Source: Hevea brasiliensis | Taxonomy: Eukaryota; Streptophyta; Magnoliopsida; Malpighiales; Euphorbiaceae | Direction: 5' to 3' | DNA: 64,000 nt | Assembly (NCBI RefSeq): GCF_030052815.1 | Contig: NW_026614806.1 | Span: 3,005,953-3,069,952 of the forward strand | Shown here: piece by piece, positions 23,601-36,013 of the stretch | Layout of the letters: every line of letters begins with the position of its first letter | Position numbering within the stretch: the stretch's first letter is position 1 | Notes under the pieces: model-generated | Databases searched by the model: none | Told to the model about the DNA's origin: nothing | The model's input: only the letters and a program-made list of their open reading frames with translations | Made by a program: the position numbers and the translations under genes

Positions 23601-24337
23601 GATCAATATTGATGGATATTTAAACAACATTTAAATAATAAAATATTGATCCAATATCTTCCTATTATATTAGTGGATAATTAACTAATAATAAATTCGT
23701 TGTAAAGGAATCCGACTCCGATTATATAGTGAATCAAACATAAATGAAAATTTATTATTTTGTTTCTGATTTTGCTTGATTCCAATTCAATACTGTTTTT
23801 GCTTTTAATATGGGAACCAAACGGAACCTAAATTGCTTTGCCCAACAAAATATTTTTTAGTGTTAAATCAATATTCGTTAGAATTATAAATAAACCAAAT
23901 AAATTAATATTTAACAATTTAATGGACTCATTATTATTGAATATTGTTAAATAAATGTTAAATTAGTATCATTAGTTAACCCATTAAAATACATTTGTTT
24001 TAATTCATTAGAATTAAAAAAAATAATTACAATTAATAGAATGATGATTATAATATGAAATTCTCAACTAATAAGAATTAACCACTTCAAAATAATAAGT
24101 TAGATACTGATAAATAATATTTTTTAAATATTATAGTTAATCACAAAAGGTCTTAATTTTTAAAAATTAAATTAAAAAAAATAATTTAAATCATAAATGT
24201 TAAGGTAGTATTATAAATAATAATGACAATTAAAAGATAAAAAAAATTAAATAATAATTAGTATAAAAAAAAATTATTTATGAAAATTGACCTATGATAA
24301 GCTCTTTAAAGAAAGTACTGCATAGTATTTATTTGGG
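20629..24337. repeat. AT-rich mosaic, third block
   Basis: No gene is visible. Words of the left mosaic recur: GAGCTCATATTCTAATAATT near 22175, facing ATATGGACTCATTA near 22146 as a foldback, with GGGCCAATA and TTTTTTATTAGC-type words elsewhere. Positions 23690-23830 carry GGAATCCGACTCCGATT and GGGAACCAAACGGAACC, hAT-like scraps. The block ends abruptly at the satellite junction near 24338. Confidence 0.5.
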
Positions 24338-24597
24338 AATCCTGCCCAAAATTCGTTCGAACTACGCAATCGCCACAGTTGCGTCCCAAATGGACTCCAT
24401 ATTAAATTTCACACCAAAATTACATGATTTGCCTAGTGATCTAAGATCTCACCCCAATCAACCTTTGGCTCCAGATCAGTATGAAACCTTTTCATATGTT
24501 TCCAAACCCTTTATTTTTCCTTTAATATAATTATTTTAGTGTTTTTAAATTGACTGATCATTTTTTTGAGCACTTGCTATTCATGATTTGTTTGGCT
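24338..24597 (+). repeat. Partial unit at left edge (subunit d, 3' part)
   Basis: The array begins inside subunit d with AATCCTGCCCAAAATTCG. To the left is unrelated A/T-rich DNA. About 260 bp of d are present. The break gives the exact left boundary of the satellite. Confidence 0.85.
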
Positions 24598-24855
24598 TTT
24601 GCCATTTCTTTGCCACTAAAATGATCCTAGTGGCTCGGAAAACACAACTAATAAGTTTTCCTTCGGTCAAAAGCAGCTTAAAAATATCCCAAATGTCGCC
24701 TCTATTCATTCCGATTGAATCTTTGGTTCCAAATCCGCATGAAACCCTGTCAAATCTTTCGAACCCTTTATTTCACCTTTAATATCATTATTTCACTGTT
24801 TTTATGCCGTCTGACTCTTATTTTAAACATTTCACTACTCATAACTTCTTTAGCC
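24598..24855 (+). repeat. Subunit a (reference, truncated type)
   Basis: This 258-bp subunit is about 200 bp shorter than the others. After ATATCCCAAAT it jumps straight to TCGCCTC(T)ATTC, missing the box TTTTAGGGGCTG and the CGTCCCAAATGG / ATTAAATTTCA part seen in b, c and d. Confidence 0.9.
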
Positions 24856-25317
24856 TTTGCCATTTCATTACCGCCAAAAAGATCTGTTACCTTGGTACCC
24901 TCGATAGCATATCAATTAACTTTTATTTTTGTCATAAAGTAATCCTTAAATATCCCAAATAACTTGTTTTAGCTTTCTGAAATGTCATCTTCAACCCTGG
25001 TTTTCCTTAAAACTTGTTTTAGGGGCTGTTTTAGCTAACTGACGGCGAACCTGCCCATAATTCTTTCGAACTTTACGATCACCTTAGCTGCGTCCCAAAT
25101 GAACATGATACTAAATTTCAGGTAGAACTTCCATCGGTTGCCCAGCGATCTAAAATCTCGCCTCAATTCGCCCCACTGGAACCTTTAGTTCCAAATCTGT
25201 TCGGAACGGTGCAAAATCATTCCTGTTCCTTGATTTTGCCTTTGATATCATTATTTTGGTGCTTTTAAATTGCCTGATCATGATCTTATGCGCTTGCTAT
25301 ACATAATTTCTTTAGCT
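24856..25317 (+). repeat. Subunit b (reference)
   Basis: This 462-bp full-length subunit begins TTTGCCATTTCATTACC. It has the distinctive words GTACCCTCGATAGCATATC, GAACATGATACTAAATTTC and TTCGGAACGGTGC. Confidence 0.9.
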
Positions 25318-25775
25318 TTTGTCGTTTCTTTGCCGCCAAAATGATCCTAGTGGCCCCAAAAGCACATGCAATGAGTTCTATTTTGGTAAAGAGCAACAAC
25401 CTTAAGATATCCCAAATAACCTTTTTTCAGCTCCTGCAAATGCGATCTTCAAGTCCGAACCTGATTTCCTATAAAAACACGTTTTGGGGGCTGCTTTAGT
25501 GAGCCCCGGTCAAACTTACATGGAATTTGTTCCAACTTTAGAATGACTTTAGCTGCATCCCAAATGGATCCCATATTAAATTTCACGTGAAAAATACATC
25601 ATTTGCCTGGCGAGCCAAAGTCTCGCCTCAATTCGCCCTAATTGAACTTCGGTTCCAAATCCGTATGAAACCTTGTCAAATCTTTCGAATCCTTTACTTT
25701 GGCTTTCATATCATTATTTCACCGTTGTTAAGTTTTCTAACTCTTCTTTTTTACTATTCATAACGTGTTCAGTCT
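25318..25775 (+). repeat. Subunit c (reference)
   Basis: This 458-bp full-length subunit begins TTTGTCGTTTCTTTGCC. It has CAGCTCCTGCAAATGCG, TTTTGGGGGCTGCTTTAGTG, CATGGAATTTGTTCCAAC and CTGGCGAGCCAAAG. Confidence 0.9.
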
Positions 25776-26230
25776 TTTATCGTGTCGTTGCCGCCTAAAT
25801 GATGTGCGACCTTAGTGCCTTCGATAGCACATCAATTAACTTTTATTTTCATAAAAAACGATTAAAATATCCCAAATAACTTGTTTTAGCTTCCAGAAAT
25901 GTGATCTTCATGTCCTAACCCAAGCTTTCCTTAAACCGTGTTTTAGGGGCCGTTTTAGTGAATGCTCATCAATCCTGCCCAAAATTCGTTCGAACTACGC
26001 AATCGCCACCGTTGCGTCCCAAATGGACTCCATATTAAATTTCACACAAAAATTACATGATTTGCATAGAGATCTAAGATCTCACCCCAATCAACCTTTG
26101 GCTCCAGATCAGTATGAAACCTTTTCATATGTTTCCAAACCCTTTATTTTTCCTTTAATATAATTATTTTAGTGTTTTTAAATTGACTGATCATTTTTTT
26201 GAGCGCTTGCTGTTCATGATTTGTTTGGCT
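25776..26230 (+). repeat. Subunit d (reference)
   Basis: This 455-bp full-length subunit begins TTTATCGTGTCGTTGCC. It has CCTTCGATAGCACATC, close to b's GCATATC equivalent, plus AATGCTCATCAATCCTGCCC and CTCCAGATCAGTATGAAACC. Confidence 0.9.
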
Positions 26231-27852
26231 TTTGCCATTTCTTTGCCACTAAAATGATCCTAGTGGCTCGGAAAACACAACTAATAAGTTTTCCTTCGGT
26301 CAAAAGCAGCTTAAAAATATCCCAAATGTCGCCTCTATTCATTCCGATTGAATCTTTGGTTCCAAATCCGCATGAAACCCTGTCAAATCTTTCGAACCCT
26401 TTATTTCACCTTTAATATCATTATTTCACTGTTTTTATGCCGTCTGACTCTTATTTTAAACATTTCACTACTCATAACTTCTTTAGCCTTTGCCATTTCA
26501 TTACCGCCAAAAAGATCTGTTACCTTGGTACCCTCGATAGCATATCAATTAACTTTTATTTTTGTCATAAAGTAATCCTTAAATATCCCAAATAACTTGT
26601 TTTAGCTTTCTGAAATGTCATCTTCAACCCTGGTTTTCCTTAAAACTTGTTTTAGGGGCTGTTTTAGCTAACTGACGGCGAACCTGCCCATAATTCTTTC
26701 GAACTTTACGATCACCTTAGCTGCGTCCCAAATGAACATGATACTAAATTTCAGGTAGAACTTCCATCGGTTGCCCAACGATCTAAAATCTCGCCTCAAT
26801 TCGCCCCACTTAAACCTTTAGTTCCAAATCTGCTCGGAACGTTGCAAAATCATTCATGTTCCTTGATTTTGCCTTTGATATCATTATTTCAGTGCTTTTA
26901 AATTGCCTGATCATGATCTTATGCGCTTGCTATACATAATTTCTTTAGCTTTTGTCGTTTCTTTGCCGCCAAAATGATCCTAGTGGCCCCAAAAGCACAT
27001 GCAATGAGTTCTATTTTGGTCAAGAGCAACAACCTTAAGATATCCCAAATAACCTTTTTTCAGCTCCTGCAAATGCGATCCTCAAGTCCGAACCTGATTT
27101 CCTATAAAAACACGTTTTGGGGGCTGCTTTAGTGAGCCCCGGTCAAACTTACATGGAATTTGTTCCAATTTTAGAATGACTTTAGCTGCATCCCAAATGG
27201 ACCCCATATTAAATTTCACGTCAAAATTACATCATTTTGCCTGGCGAGCCAAAGTCTCGCCTCAATTGAACTTAATTGAACTTCGTATGAAACCTTGTCA
27301 AATCTTTCGAATTCTTTACTTTGGCTTTCATATCATTATTTCACCGTTGTTAAGTTTTCTAACTCTTCCTTTTTACTATTCATAACGTGTTCAGTCTTTT
27401 ATCGTGTCGTTGCCGCCTAAGCGATGTGTGACCTTAGTGCCTTCGATAGCACATCAATTAACTTTTATTTTCATAAAAAACGATTAAAATATCCCAAATA
27501 ACTTGTTTTATCTTCCAGAAATGTGATCTTCATGTCCTAACCCAAGCTTTCCTTAAACCGTGTTTTAGGGGCCGTTTTAGTGAATGCTCATCAATCCTGC
27601 CCAAAATTCGTTCGAACTACGCAATCGCCACCGTTGCGTCCCAAATGGACTCCATATTAAATTTCACACCAAAATTACATGATTTGCCTAGAGATCTAAG
27701 ATCTCACCCCAATCAACCTTTGGCTCCAGATCAGTATGAAACCTTTTCATATGTTTCCAAACCCATTATTTTTCCTTTAATATAATTATTTTAGTGTTTT
27801 TAAATTGACTAATCATTTTTTTGAGCGCTTGCTATTCATGATTTGTTTGGCT
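26231..27852 (+). repeat. HOR unit 2 (1,622 bp)
   Basis: Subunit c is rearranged near 27265: the GCCCC...CGGTTCCAAATC section is replaced by a repeated TTGAACTT, which shortens the unit. The a and early b parts match units 1 and 3. Confidence 0.9.
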
Positions 27853-29486
27853 TTTGCCATTTCTTTGCCACTAAAATGATCCTAGTGGCTTGGAAAACAC
27901 AACTAATAAGTTTTCCTTCGGTCAAAAGCAGCTTTAAAATATCCCAAATGTCGCCTCTATTCATTCCGATTGAATCTTTGGTTCCAAATCCGCATGAAAC
28001 CCTGTCAAATCTTTCGAACCCTTTATTTCACCTTTAATATCATTATTTCACTGTTTTTATGCCGTCTGACTCTTATTTTAAACATTTCACTACTCATAAC
28101 TTCTTTAGCCTTTGCCATTTCATTACCGCCAAAAAGATCTGTTACCTTGGTACCCTCGATAGCATATCAATTAACTTTTATTTTTGTCATAAAGTAATCC
28201 TTAAATATCCCAAATAACTTGTTTTAGCTTTCTGAAATGTCATCTTCAACCCTGGTTTTCCTTAAAACTTATTTTAGGGGCTGTTTTAGCTAACTGACAG
28301 TGAAACTGCCCGTAATTCTTTCGAACTTTACGATCACCTTAGCTGCGTCCCAAATGAACATGATACTAAATTTCAGGTAGAACTTCCATCGGTTGCCCAG
28401 CGATCTAAAATCTGCCTCAATTCGCCCCACTGGAACCTTTAGTTCCAAAACTGTTCGGAACGGTTCAAAATCATTCATGTTCCTTGATTTTGCCTTTGAT
28501 ATCATTATTTCAGTGCTTTTAAATTGCCTTATCATGTTCTTATGCGCTTGCTATACATAATTTCTTTAGCTTTTGCTGTTTCTTTGCCGCCAAAATGATC
28601 CTAGTGGCCCCAAAAGCACATGTAATGAGTTCTATTTTGGTCAAGAGCAACAACCTTAAGATAACCCAAATAACCTTTTTTCAGCTCCTGCAAACACGAT
28701 CCTCAAGTCCGAACCTGATTTCCTATAAAAACACGTTTTGGGGGCTGCTTTAGTGAGCCCCGGTCAAACTTACATGGAATTTGTTCCAATTTTAGAATGA
28801 CTTTAGCTGCATCCCAAATGGACCCCATATTAAATTTCACGTCAAAATTACATCATTTTGCCTGGCGAGCCAAAGTCTCGCCTCAATTCGCCCCAATTGA
28901 ACTTCGGTTCCAAATCCGTATGAAACCTTGTCAAATCTTTCGAATCCTTTACTTTGGCTTTCATATCATTATTTCACCGTTGTTAAGTTTTCTAACTCTT
29001 CCTTTTTACTATTCATAACGTGTTCAGTCTTTTATCGTGTCGTTGCCGCCTAAGCGATGTGCGACCTTAGTGCCTTCGATAGCGCATCAATTAACTTTTA
29101 TTTTCATAAAAAAACGACTAAAATATCCCAAATAACTTGTTTTAGGTTCCAGAAATGTGATCTTCATGTCCTAACCCAAGCTTTCCTTAAATCGTGTTTT
29201 AGGGGCTGTTTTAGTGAATGCTCATCAATCCTGCCCAAAATTCATTCCAACTTTGCAATCGCCACAGTTGCGTCCCAAATGGACTCCATATTAAATTTCA
29301 CGCCAAAATTACATGATTTGCCTAGTGATCTAAGATCTCACCCCAATCAACCTTTGGCTCCAGATCAGTATGAAACCTTTTCATATGTTTCCAAACCCTT
29401 TATTTTTCCTTTAATATAATTATTTTAGTGTTTTTAAATTGACTGATCATTTTTTTGAGCGCTTGCTGTTCATGATTTGTTTGGCT
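27853..29486 (+). repeat. HOR unit 3 (1,634 bp)
   Basis: Subunit b has GACAGTGAAACTGCCCG and a one-base loss (ATCTGCCTC) near 28412, which opens a spurious 81-codon minus-strand frame. An extra A near 29108 in d opens a spurious 120-codon plus-strand frame. Confidence 0.9.
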
Positions 29487-31122
29487 TTTGCCATTTCTTT
29501 GCCACTAAAATGATCCTACTGGCTCGGAAAACACAACTAATAAGTTTTCCTTCGGTCAAAAGCAGCTTTAAAAAATCCCAAATGTCGCCTCTATTCATTC
29601 CGATTGAATCTTTGGTTCCAAATCCGCATGAAACCCTGTCAAATCTTTCGAACCCTTTATTTGACCTTTAATATCACTATTTCACTGTTTTTATGCCGAC
29701 TGACTCTTATTTTAAACGTTTCTTTACTCATAACTTCTTTAGCCTTTGCCACTTCATTACCGCCAAAAAGATCTGTTACCTTGGTACCCTCGATAGCATA
29801 TCAATTAACTTTTATTTTTGTCATAAAGTAATCCTTAAATATCCCAAATAACTTGTTTTAGCTTTCTGAAATGTCATCTTCAACCCTAGTTTTCCTTAAA
29901 ACTTGTTTTAGGGGCTGTTTTAGCTAACTGACGGCGAACCTGCCCATAATTCTTTCGAACTTTACGATCACCTTAGCTGCGTCCCAAATGGACATGATAC
30001 TAAATTTCAGGTGGAACTTCCATCGGTTGCCCAGCGATCTAAAATCTCGCCTCAATTCGCCCCACTGGAACCTTTAGTTCCAAATCTGTTCGGAACGGTG
30101 CAAAATCATTCCTGTTCCTTGATTTTGGCAATGATATCATTACTTCAGTGCTTTTAAATTGCCTGATCATGATCTTATGCGCTTGCTATACATAATTTCT
30201 TTAGCTTTTGTCGTTTCTTTGCCGCCAAAATGATCCTAGTGGCCCCAAAAGCACATGCAATGAGTTCTATTTTGGTCAAGAGCAACAACCTTAAGATATC
30301 CCAAATAACCTTTTCTCAGCTCCTGCAAACGCGATCCTCAAGTCCGAGGACCTGATTTCCTATAAAAACACGTTTTGGGGGCTGCTTTAGTGAGCCCCGG
30401 TCAAACTTACATGGAATTTGTTCCAACTTTAGAATGACTTTAGCTGCATCCCAAATGGACCCCATATTAAATTTCACGTCAAAATTACATCATTTGCCTG
30501 GCGAGCCAAAGTCTCGCCTCAATTCGCCCCAATTGAACTTCGGTTCCAAATCCGTATGAAACCTTGTCAAATCTTTCGAATCCTTTACTTTGGCTTTCAT
30601 ATCATTATTTCACCGTTGTTAAGTTTTCTAACTCTTCTTTTTTACTATTCATAACGTGTTCAGTCTTTTATCGTGCCGTTGCCGCCTAAACGATGTGCGA
30701 CCTTAGTGCCTTTGATAGCACATCAATTAACTTTTATTTTCATAAAAAACGATTAAAATATCCCAAATAACTTGTTTTAGCTTCCAGAAATGTGATCTTC
30801 ATGTCCTAACCCAAGCTTTCCTTAAACCGTGTTTTAGGGGCTGTTTTAGTGAATGCTCATCAATCCTGCCCAAAATTCGTTCCAACTATGCAATCGCCAC
30901 AGTTGCGTCCCAAATGGACTCCATATTAAATTTCACGCCAAAATTACATGATTTGCCTAGTGATCTAAGATCTCACCCCAACCAACCTTTGGCTCCAGAT
31001 CAGTATGAAACCTTTTCATATGTTTTCCAAACCCTTTATTTTTCCTTTAATATAATTATTTTAGTGTTTTTAAATTGACTGATCATTTTTTTGAGCGCTT
31101 CCTGTTCATGATTTGTTTGGCT
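29487..31122 (+). repeat. HOR unit 4 (1,636 bp)
   Basis: This is the longest unit. It is the first of three consecutive units with CCGAGGACCTG instead of CCGAACCTG in c (near 30346). Subunit a has CTTTAAAAAATCCC, shared with unit 6. Confidence 0.9.
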
Positions 31123-32757
31123 TTTGCCATTTCTTTGCCACTAAAATGATCCTACTGGCCCGGAAAACACAAATAATAAGTTTTCCTTCGGTCAAAAGGA
31201 GCTTTAAAATATCCCAAATGTCGCCTCTATTCATTCCGATTGAATCTTTGGTTCCAAATCCGCATGAAACACTGTCAAATCTTTCGAACCCTTTATTTCC
31301 CCTTTAATATCATTATTTCACTGTTTTTATGCCGTCTGACTCTTCTTTTAAACGTTTCACTACTCATAACTTCTTTAGCCTTTGCCATTTCATTACCGCC
31401 TAAAAGATCTGCTACCTTGGTACCCTCGATAGCATATCAATTAACTTTTATTTTTGTCATAAAGTAATCCTTAAATATCCCAAATAACTTGTTTTAGCTT
31501 TCTGAAATGTCATCTTCAACCCTGGTTTTCCTTAAAACTTGTTTTAGGGGCTGTTTTAGCTAAGTGACGGCGAACCTGCCCATAATTCTTTCAAACTTTA
31601 CGATCACCTTAGCTGCGTCCCAAATGAACATGATACTAAATTTCAGGTAGAACTTCCATCGGTTGCCCAGCGATCTAAAATTTCGCCTCAATTCGCCCCA
31701 TTGGAACCTTTAGTTCCAAATCTGCTCGGAACGGTGCAAAATCATTCCTGTTCCTTGATTTTGCCTTTGATATCATTATTTCAGTGCTTTTAAATTGCCT
31801 GATCATGATCTTATGCGCTTGCTATACATAATTTCTTTAGCTTTTGTCGTTTCTTTGCCGCCAAAATGATCCTAGTGGCCCCAAAAGCACATGCAATGAG
31901 TTCTATTTTGGTCAAGAGCAACAACCTTAAGATATCCCAAATAACCTTTTCTCAGCTCCTGCAAACGCGATCCTCAAGTCCGAGGACCTGATTTCCTATA
32001 AAAACACGTTTTGGGGGCTGCTTTAGTGAGCCCCGGTCAAACTTACATGGAATTTGTTCCAACTTTAGAATGACTTTAGCTGCATCCCAAATGGACCCCA
32101 TATTAAATTTCACGTCAAAATTACATCATTTGCCTGGCGAGCCAAAGTCTCGCCTCAATTCGCCCCAATTGAACTTCGGTTCCAAATCCGTATGAAACCT
32201 TGTCAAATCTTTCGAATCCTTTTACTTTGCCTTTCATATCATTATTTCACCGTTGTTAAGTTTCTAACTCTTCTTTTTTACTATTCATAACGTGTTCAGT
32301 CTTTTATCGTGCCGTTGCCGCCTAAACGATGTGCGACCTTAGTGCCTTTGATAGCACATCAATTAACTTTTATTTTCATAAAAAACGATTAAAATATCCC
32401 AAATAACTTGTTTTAGCTTCCAGAAATGTGATCTTCATGTCCTAACCCAAGCTTTCCTTAAACCGTGTTTTAGGGGCTGTTTTAGTGAATGCTCATCAAT
32501 CCTGCCCAAAATTCGTTCCAACTATGCAATCGCCACAGTTGCGTCCCAAATGGACTCCATATTAAATTTCACGCCAAAATTACATGATTTGCCTAGTGAT
32601 CTAAGATCTCACCCCAATCAACCTTTGGCTCCAGATCAGTATGAAACCTTTTCATATGTTTCCAAACCCTTTATTTTTCCTTTAATATAATTATTTTAGT
32701 GTTTTTAAATTGACTGATCATTTTTTTGAGCGCTTGCTGTTCATGATTTGTTTGGCT
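31123..32757 (+). repeat. HOR unit 5 (1,635 bp)
   Basis: It carries CCGAGGACCTG near 31981. Late c reads CCTTTTACTTTGCC, a variant found again in unit 7 but not in unit 6. Subunit a has GGCCCGGAAAACACAAATAA. Confidence 0.9.
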
Positions 32758-34380
32758 TTTGCCATTTCTTTGCCACTAAAATGATCCTACTGGCTCGGAA
32801 AACACAACTAATAAGTTTTCCTTCGGTCAAAAGCAGCTTTAAAAAATCCCAAATGTCGCCTCTATTCATTCCGATTGAATCTTTGGTTCCAAATCCGCAT
32901 GAAACCCTGTCAAATCTTTCGAACCCTTTATTTCACCTTTAATATCATTATTTCACTGTTTTTATGCCGTCTGACTCTTATTTTAAACGTTTCACTACTC
33001 ATAACTTCTTTAGCCTTTGCCATTTCATTACCGCCAAAAAGATCTGTTACCTTGGCACCCTCGATAGCATATCAATTAACTTTTATTTTTGTCATAAAGT
33101 AATCCTTAAATATCCCAAATAACTTGTTTTAGCTTTCTGAAATGTCATCTTCAACCCTGGTTTTCCTTAAAACTTGTTTTAGGGGCTGTTTTAGCTAACT
33201 GACAGCGAACCTGCCCATAATTCTTTCGAACTTTACGATCACCTTAGCTGCGTCCCAAATGAACATGATACTAAATTTCAGGTAGAACTTCCATCGGTTG
33301 CCCAGCGATCTAAAATCTCGCCTCAATTCGCCCCACTGGAACCTTTAGTTCCAAATCTGTTCGGAACGGTGCAAAATCATTCCTGTTCCTTGATTTTGCC
33401 TTTGATATCATTATTTCAGTGCTTTTAAATTGCCTGATCATGATCTTATGCGCTTGCTATACATAATTTCTTTAGCTTTTGTCGTTTCTTTGCCGCCAAA
33501 ATGATCCTAGTGGCCCCAAAAGCACATGCAATGAGTTCTATTTTGGTCAAGAGCAACAACCTTAAGATATCCCAAATAACCTTTTCTCAGCTCCTGCAAA
33601 CGCGATCCTCAAGTCCGAGGACCTGATTTCCTATAAAAACACGTTTTGGGGGCTGCTTTAGTGAGCCCCGGTCAAACTTACATGGAATTTGTTCCAACTT
33701 TAGAATGACTTTAGCTGCATCCCAAATGGACCCCATATTAAATTTCACGTCAAAATTACATCATTTGCCTGGCGAGCCAAAGTCTCGCCTCAATTCGCCC
33801 CAATTGAACTTCGGTTCCAAATCCTTATGAAACCTTGTCAAATCTTTCGAATCTTTTACTTTGGCTTTCATATCATTATTTCACCGCTGTTAAGTTTTCT
33901 AACTCTTCTTTTTTACTATTCATAACGTGTTCAGTCTTTTATCGTGTCGTTGCCGCCTAAACCATGTCCGACCTTAGTGCTTTCGATAGCACATCAATTA
34001 ACTTTTACTTTCATAAAAAACGATTAAAATATCCCAAATAACTTGTTTTAGCTTCCAGAAATGTGATCTTCATGTCCTAACCCAAGCTTTCCTTAAACCG
34101 TGTTTTAGTGAATGCTCATCAATCCTGCCCAAAATTCATTCGAACTACGCAATCGCCACAGTTGCGTCCCAAATGGACTCCATATTAAATTTCACACCAA
34201 AATTACATGATTTGCCTAGAGATCTAAGATCTCACCCCAATCAACCTTTGGCTCCAGATCAGTATGAAACCTTTTCATATGTTTCCAAACACTTTATTTT
34301 TCCTTTAATATAAATATTTTAGTGTTTTTAAATTGACTAATCATTTTTTTGAGCGCTTGCTATTCATGATTTGTTTGGCT
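32758..34380 (+). repeat. HOR unit 6 (1,623 bp)
   Basis: It carries CCGAGGACCTG near 33616. In d, GTGTTTTAGTGAATGC near 34099 shows loss of the GGGG(C)TGTTTTAG box, a deletion between two TTTTAG copies. Confidence 0.9.
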
Positions 34381-36013
34381 TTTGCCATTTCTTTGCCACT
34401 AAAATGATCCTAGTGGCTCCGAAAACACAACTAATAAGTTTTCCTTCGGTCAAAAGCAGCTTTAAAATATCCCAAATGTCGCCTCTATTCATTCCGATTG
34501 AATCTTTGGTTCCAAATCCGCATGAAACCATGTCAAATCTTTCGAACCCTTTATTTGACCTTTAATATCATCATTGCACTGTTTTTATGCCGTCTGACTC
34601 TTATTTTAAACGTTTCACTATTCATAACTTCTTTAGCCTTTGCCATTTCATTACCGCTAAAAGGATCTGTTACCCTGGTGCCCTCGATAGCATATCAATT
34701 AACTTTTATTTTTGTCATAAAGTAATCCTTAAATATCCCAAATAACTTGTTTTAGCTTTCTGAAATGTCATCTTCAACCCTGGTTTTCCTTAAAACTTGT
34801 TTTAGGGGCTGTTTTAGCTAACTGACGGCGAACCTGCCCATAATTCTTTCGAACTTTACGATCACCTTAGCTGCGTCCCAAATGAACATGATACTAAATT
34901 TCAGGTAGAACTTCCATCGGTTGCCCAGCGATCTAAAATCTCGCCTCAATTCGCCCCACTGGAACCTTTAGTTCCAAATCTGTTCGGAACGGTGCAAAAT
35001 CATTCCTGTTCCTTGATTTTGCCTTTGATATCATTATTTCAGTGCTTTTAAATTGCCTGATCATGATCTTATGCGCTTGCTATACAGAATTTCTTTAGCT
35101 TTTGTAGTTTCTTTGCCGCCAAAATGATCCTAGTGGCGCCAAAAGGACATGCAATGAGTTCTATTTTGGTCAAGAGCAACAACCTTAAGATATCCCAAAT
35201 AACCTTTTCTCAGCTCCTGCAAACGCGATCCTCAAGTGCGAACCTGATTTCCTATAAAAACACGTTTTGGGGGCTGCTTTAGTGAGCCCCGGTCAAACTT
35301 ACATGGAATTTGTTCCAACTTTAGAATGACTTTAGCTGCATCCCAAATGGACCCCATATTAAATTTCACGTCAAAATTACATCATTTGCCTGGCGAGCCA
35401 AAGTCTCGCCTCAATTCGTCCCAATTGAACTTCGGTTCCAAATCCGTATGAAACCTTGTCAAATCTTTCGAATCCTTTTACTTTGCCTTTCATATCATTA
35501 TTTCACCGTTGTTAAGTTTCTAACTCTTCTTTTTTACTATTCATAACGTGTTCAGTCTTTTATCGTGCCGTTGCCGCCTAAACGATGTGCAACATTAGTG
35601 CCATCGATAGCACATCAATTAACTTTTAGTTTCATAAAAAACGATTAAAGTATCCCAAATAACTTGTTTTAGCTTCCAGAAATGTGATCTTCATGTCCTA
35701 ACCCAAGCTTTCCTTAAATCGTGTTTTAGGGGCTGTTTTAGTGAATGCTCATAATTCCTGCCCAAAATTCGTTCGAACTACGCAATCGCCACAGTTGCGT
35801 CCCAAATGGACTCCATATTAAATTTCACGCCAAAATTACATGATTTGCCTAGTGATCTAAGATCTCACCCCAATCAACCTTTGGCTCCAGATCAGTATGA
35901 AACCTTTTCATATGTTTCCAAACCCTTTATTTTTCCTTTAATATAATTATTTTAGTGTTTTTAAATTGACTGATCATTTTTTTGAGCGCTTGCTGTTCAT
36001 GATTTGTTTGGCT
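34381..36013 (+). repeat. HOR unit 7 (1,633 bp)
   Basis: It shares the CCTTTTACTTTGCC variant in c (near 35475) with unit 5. Its b contains CGCTAAAAGGATCTG and CCCTGGTGCC, seen again in unit 12. Confidence 0.9.

Larger units (their letters stand above)
24598..26230 (+). repeat. HOR unit 1 (1,633 bp)
   Basis: First complete unit. Its first ~550 bp show no difference by eye from unit 2. Subunit c has CACGTGAAAAATACATC and d has TTTGCATAGAGATC as private variants. Confidence 0.9.
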
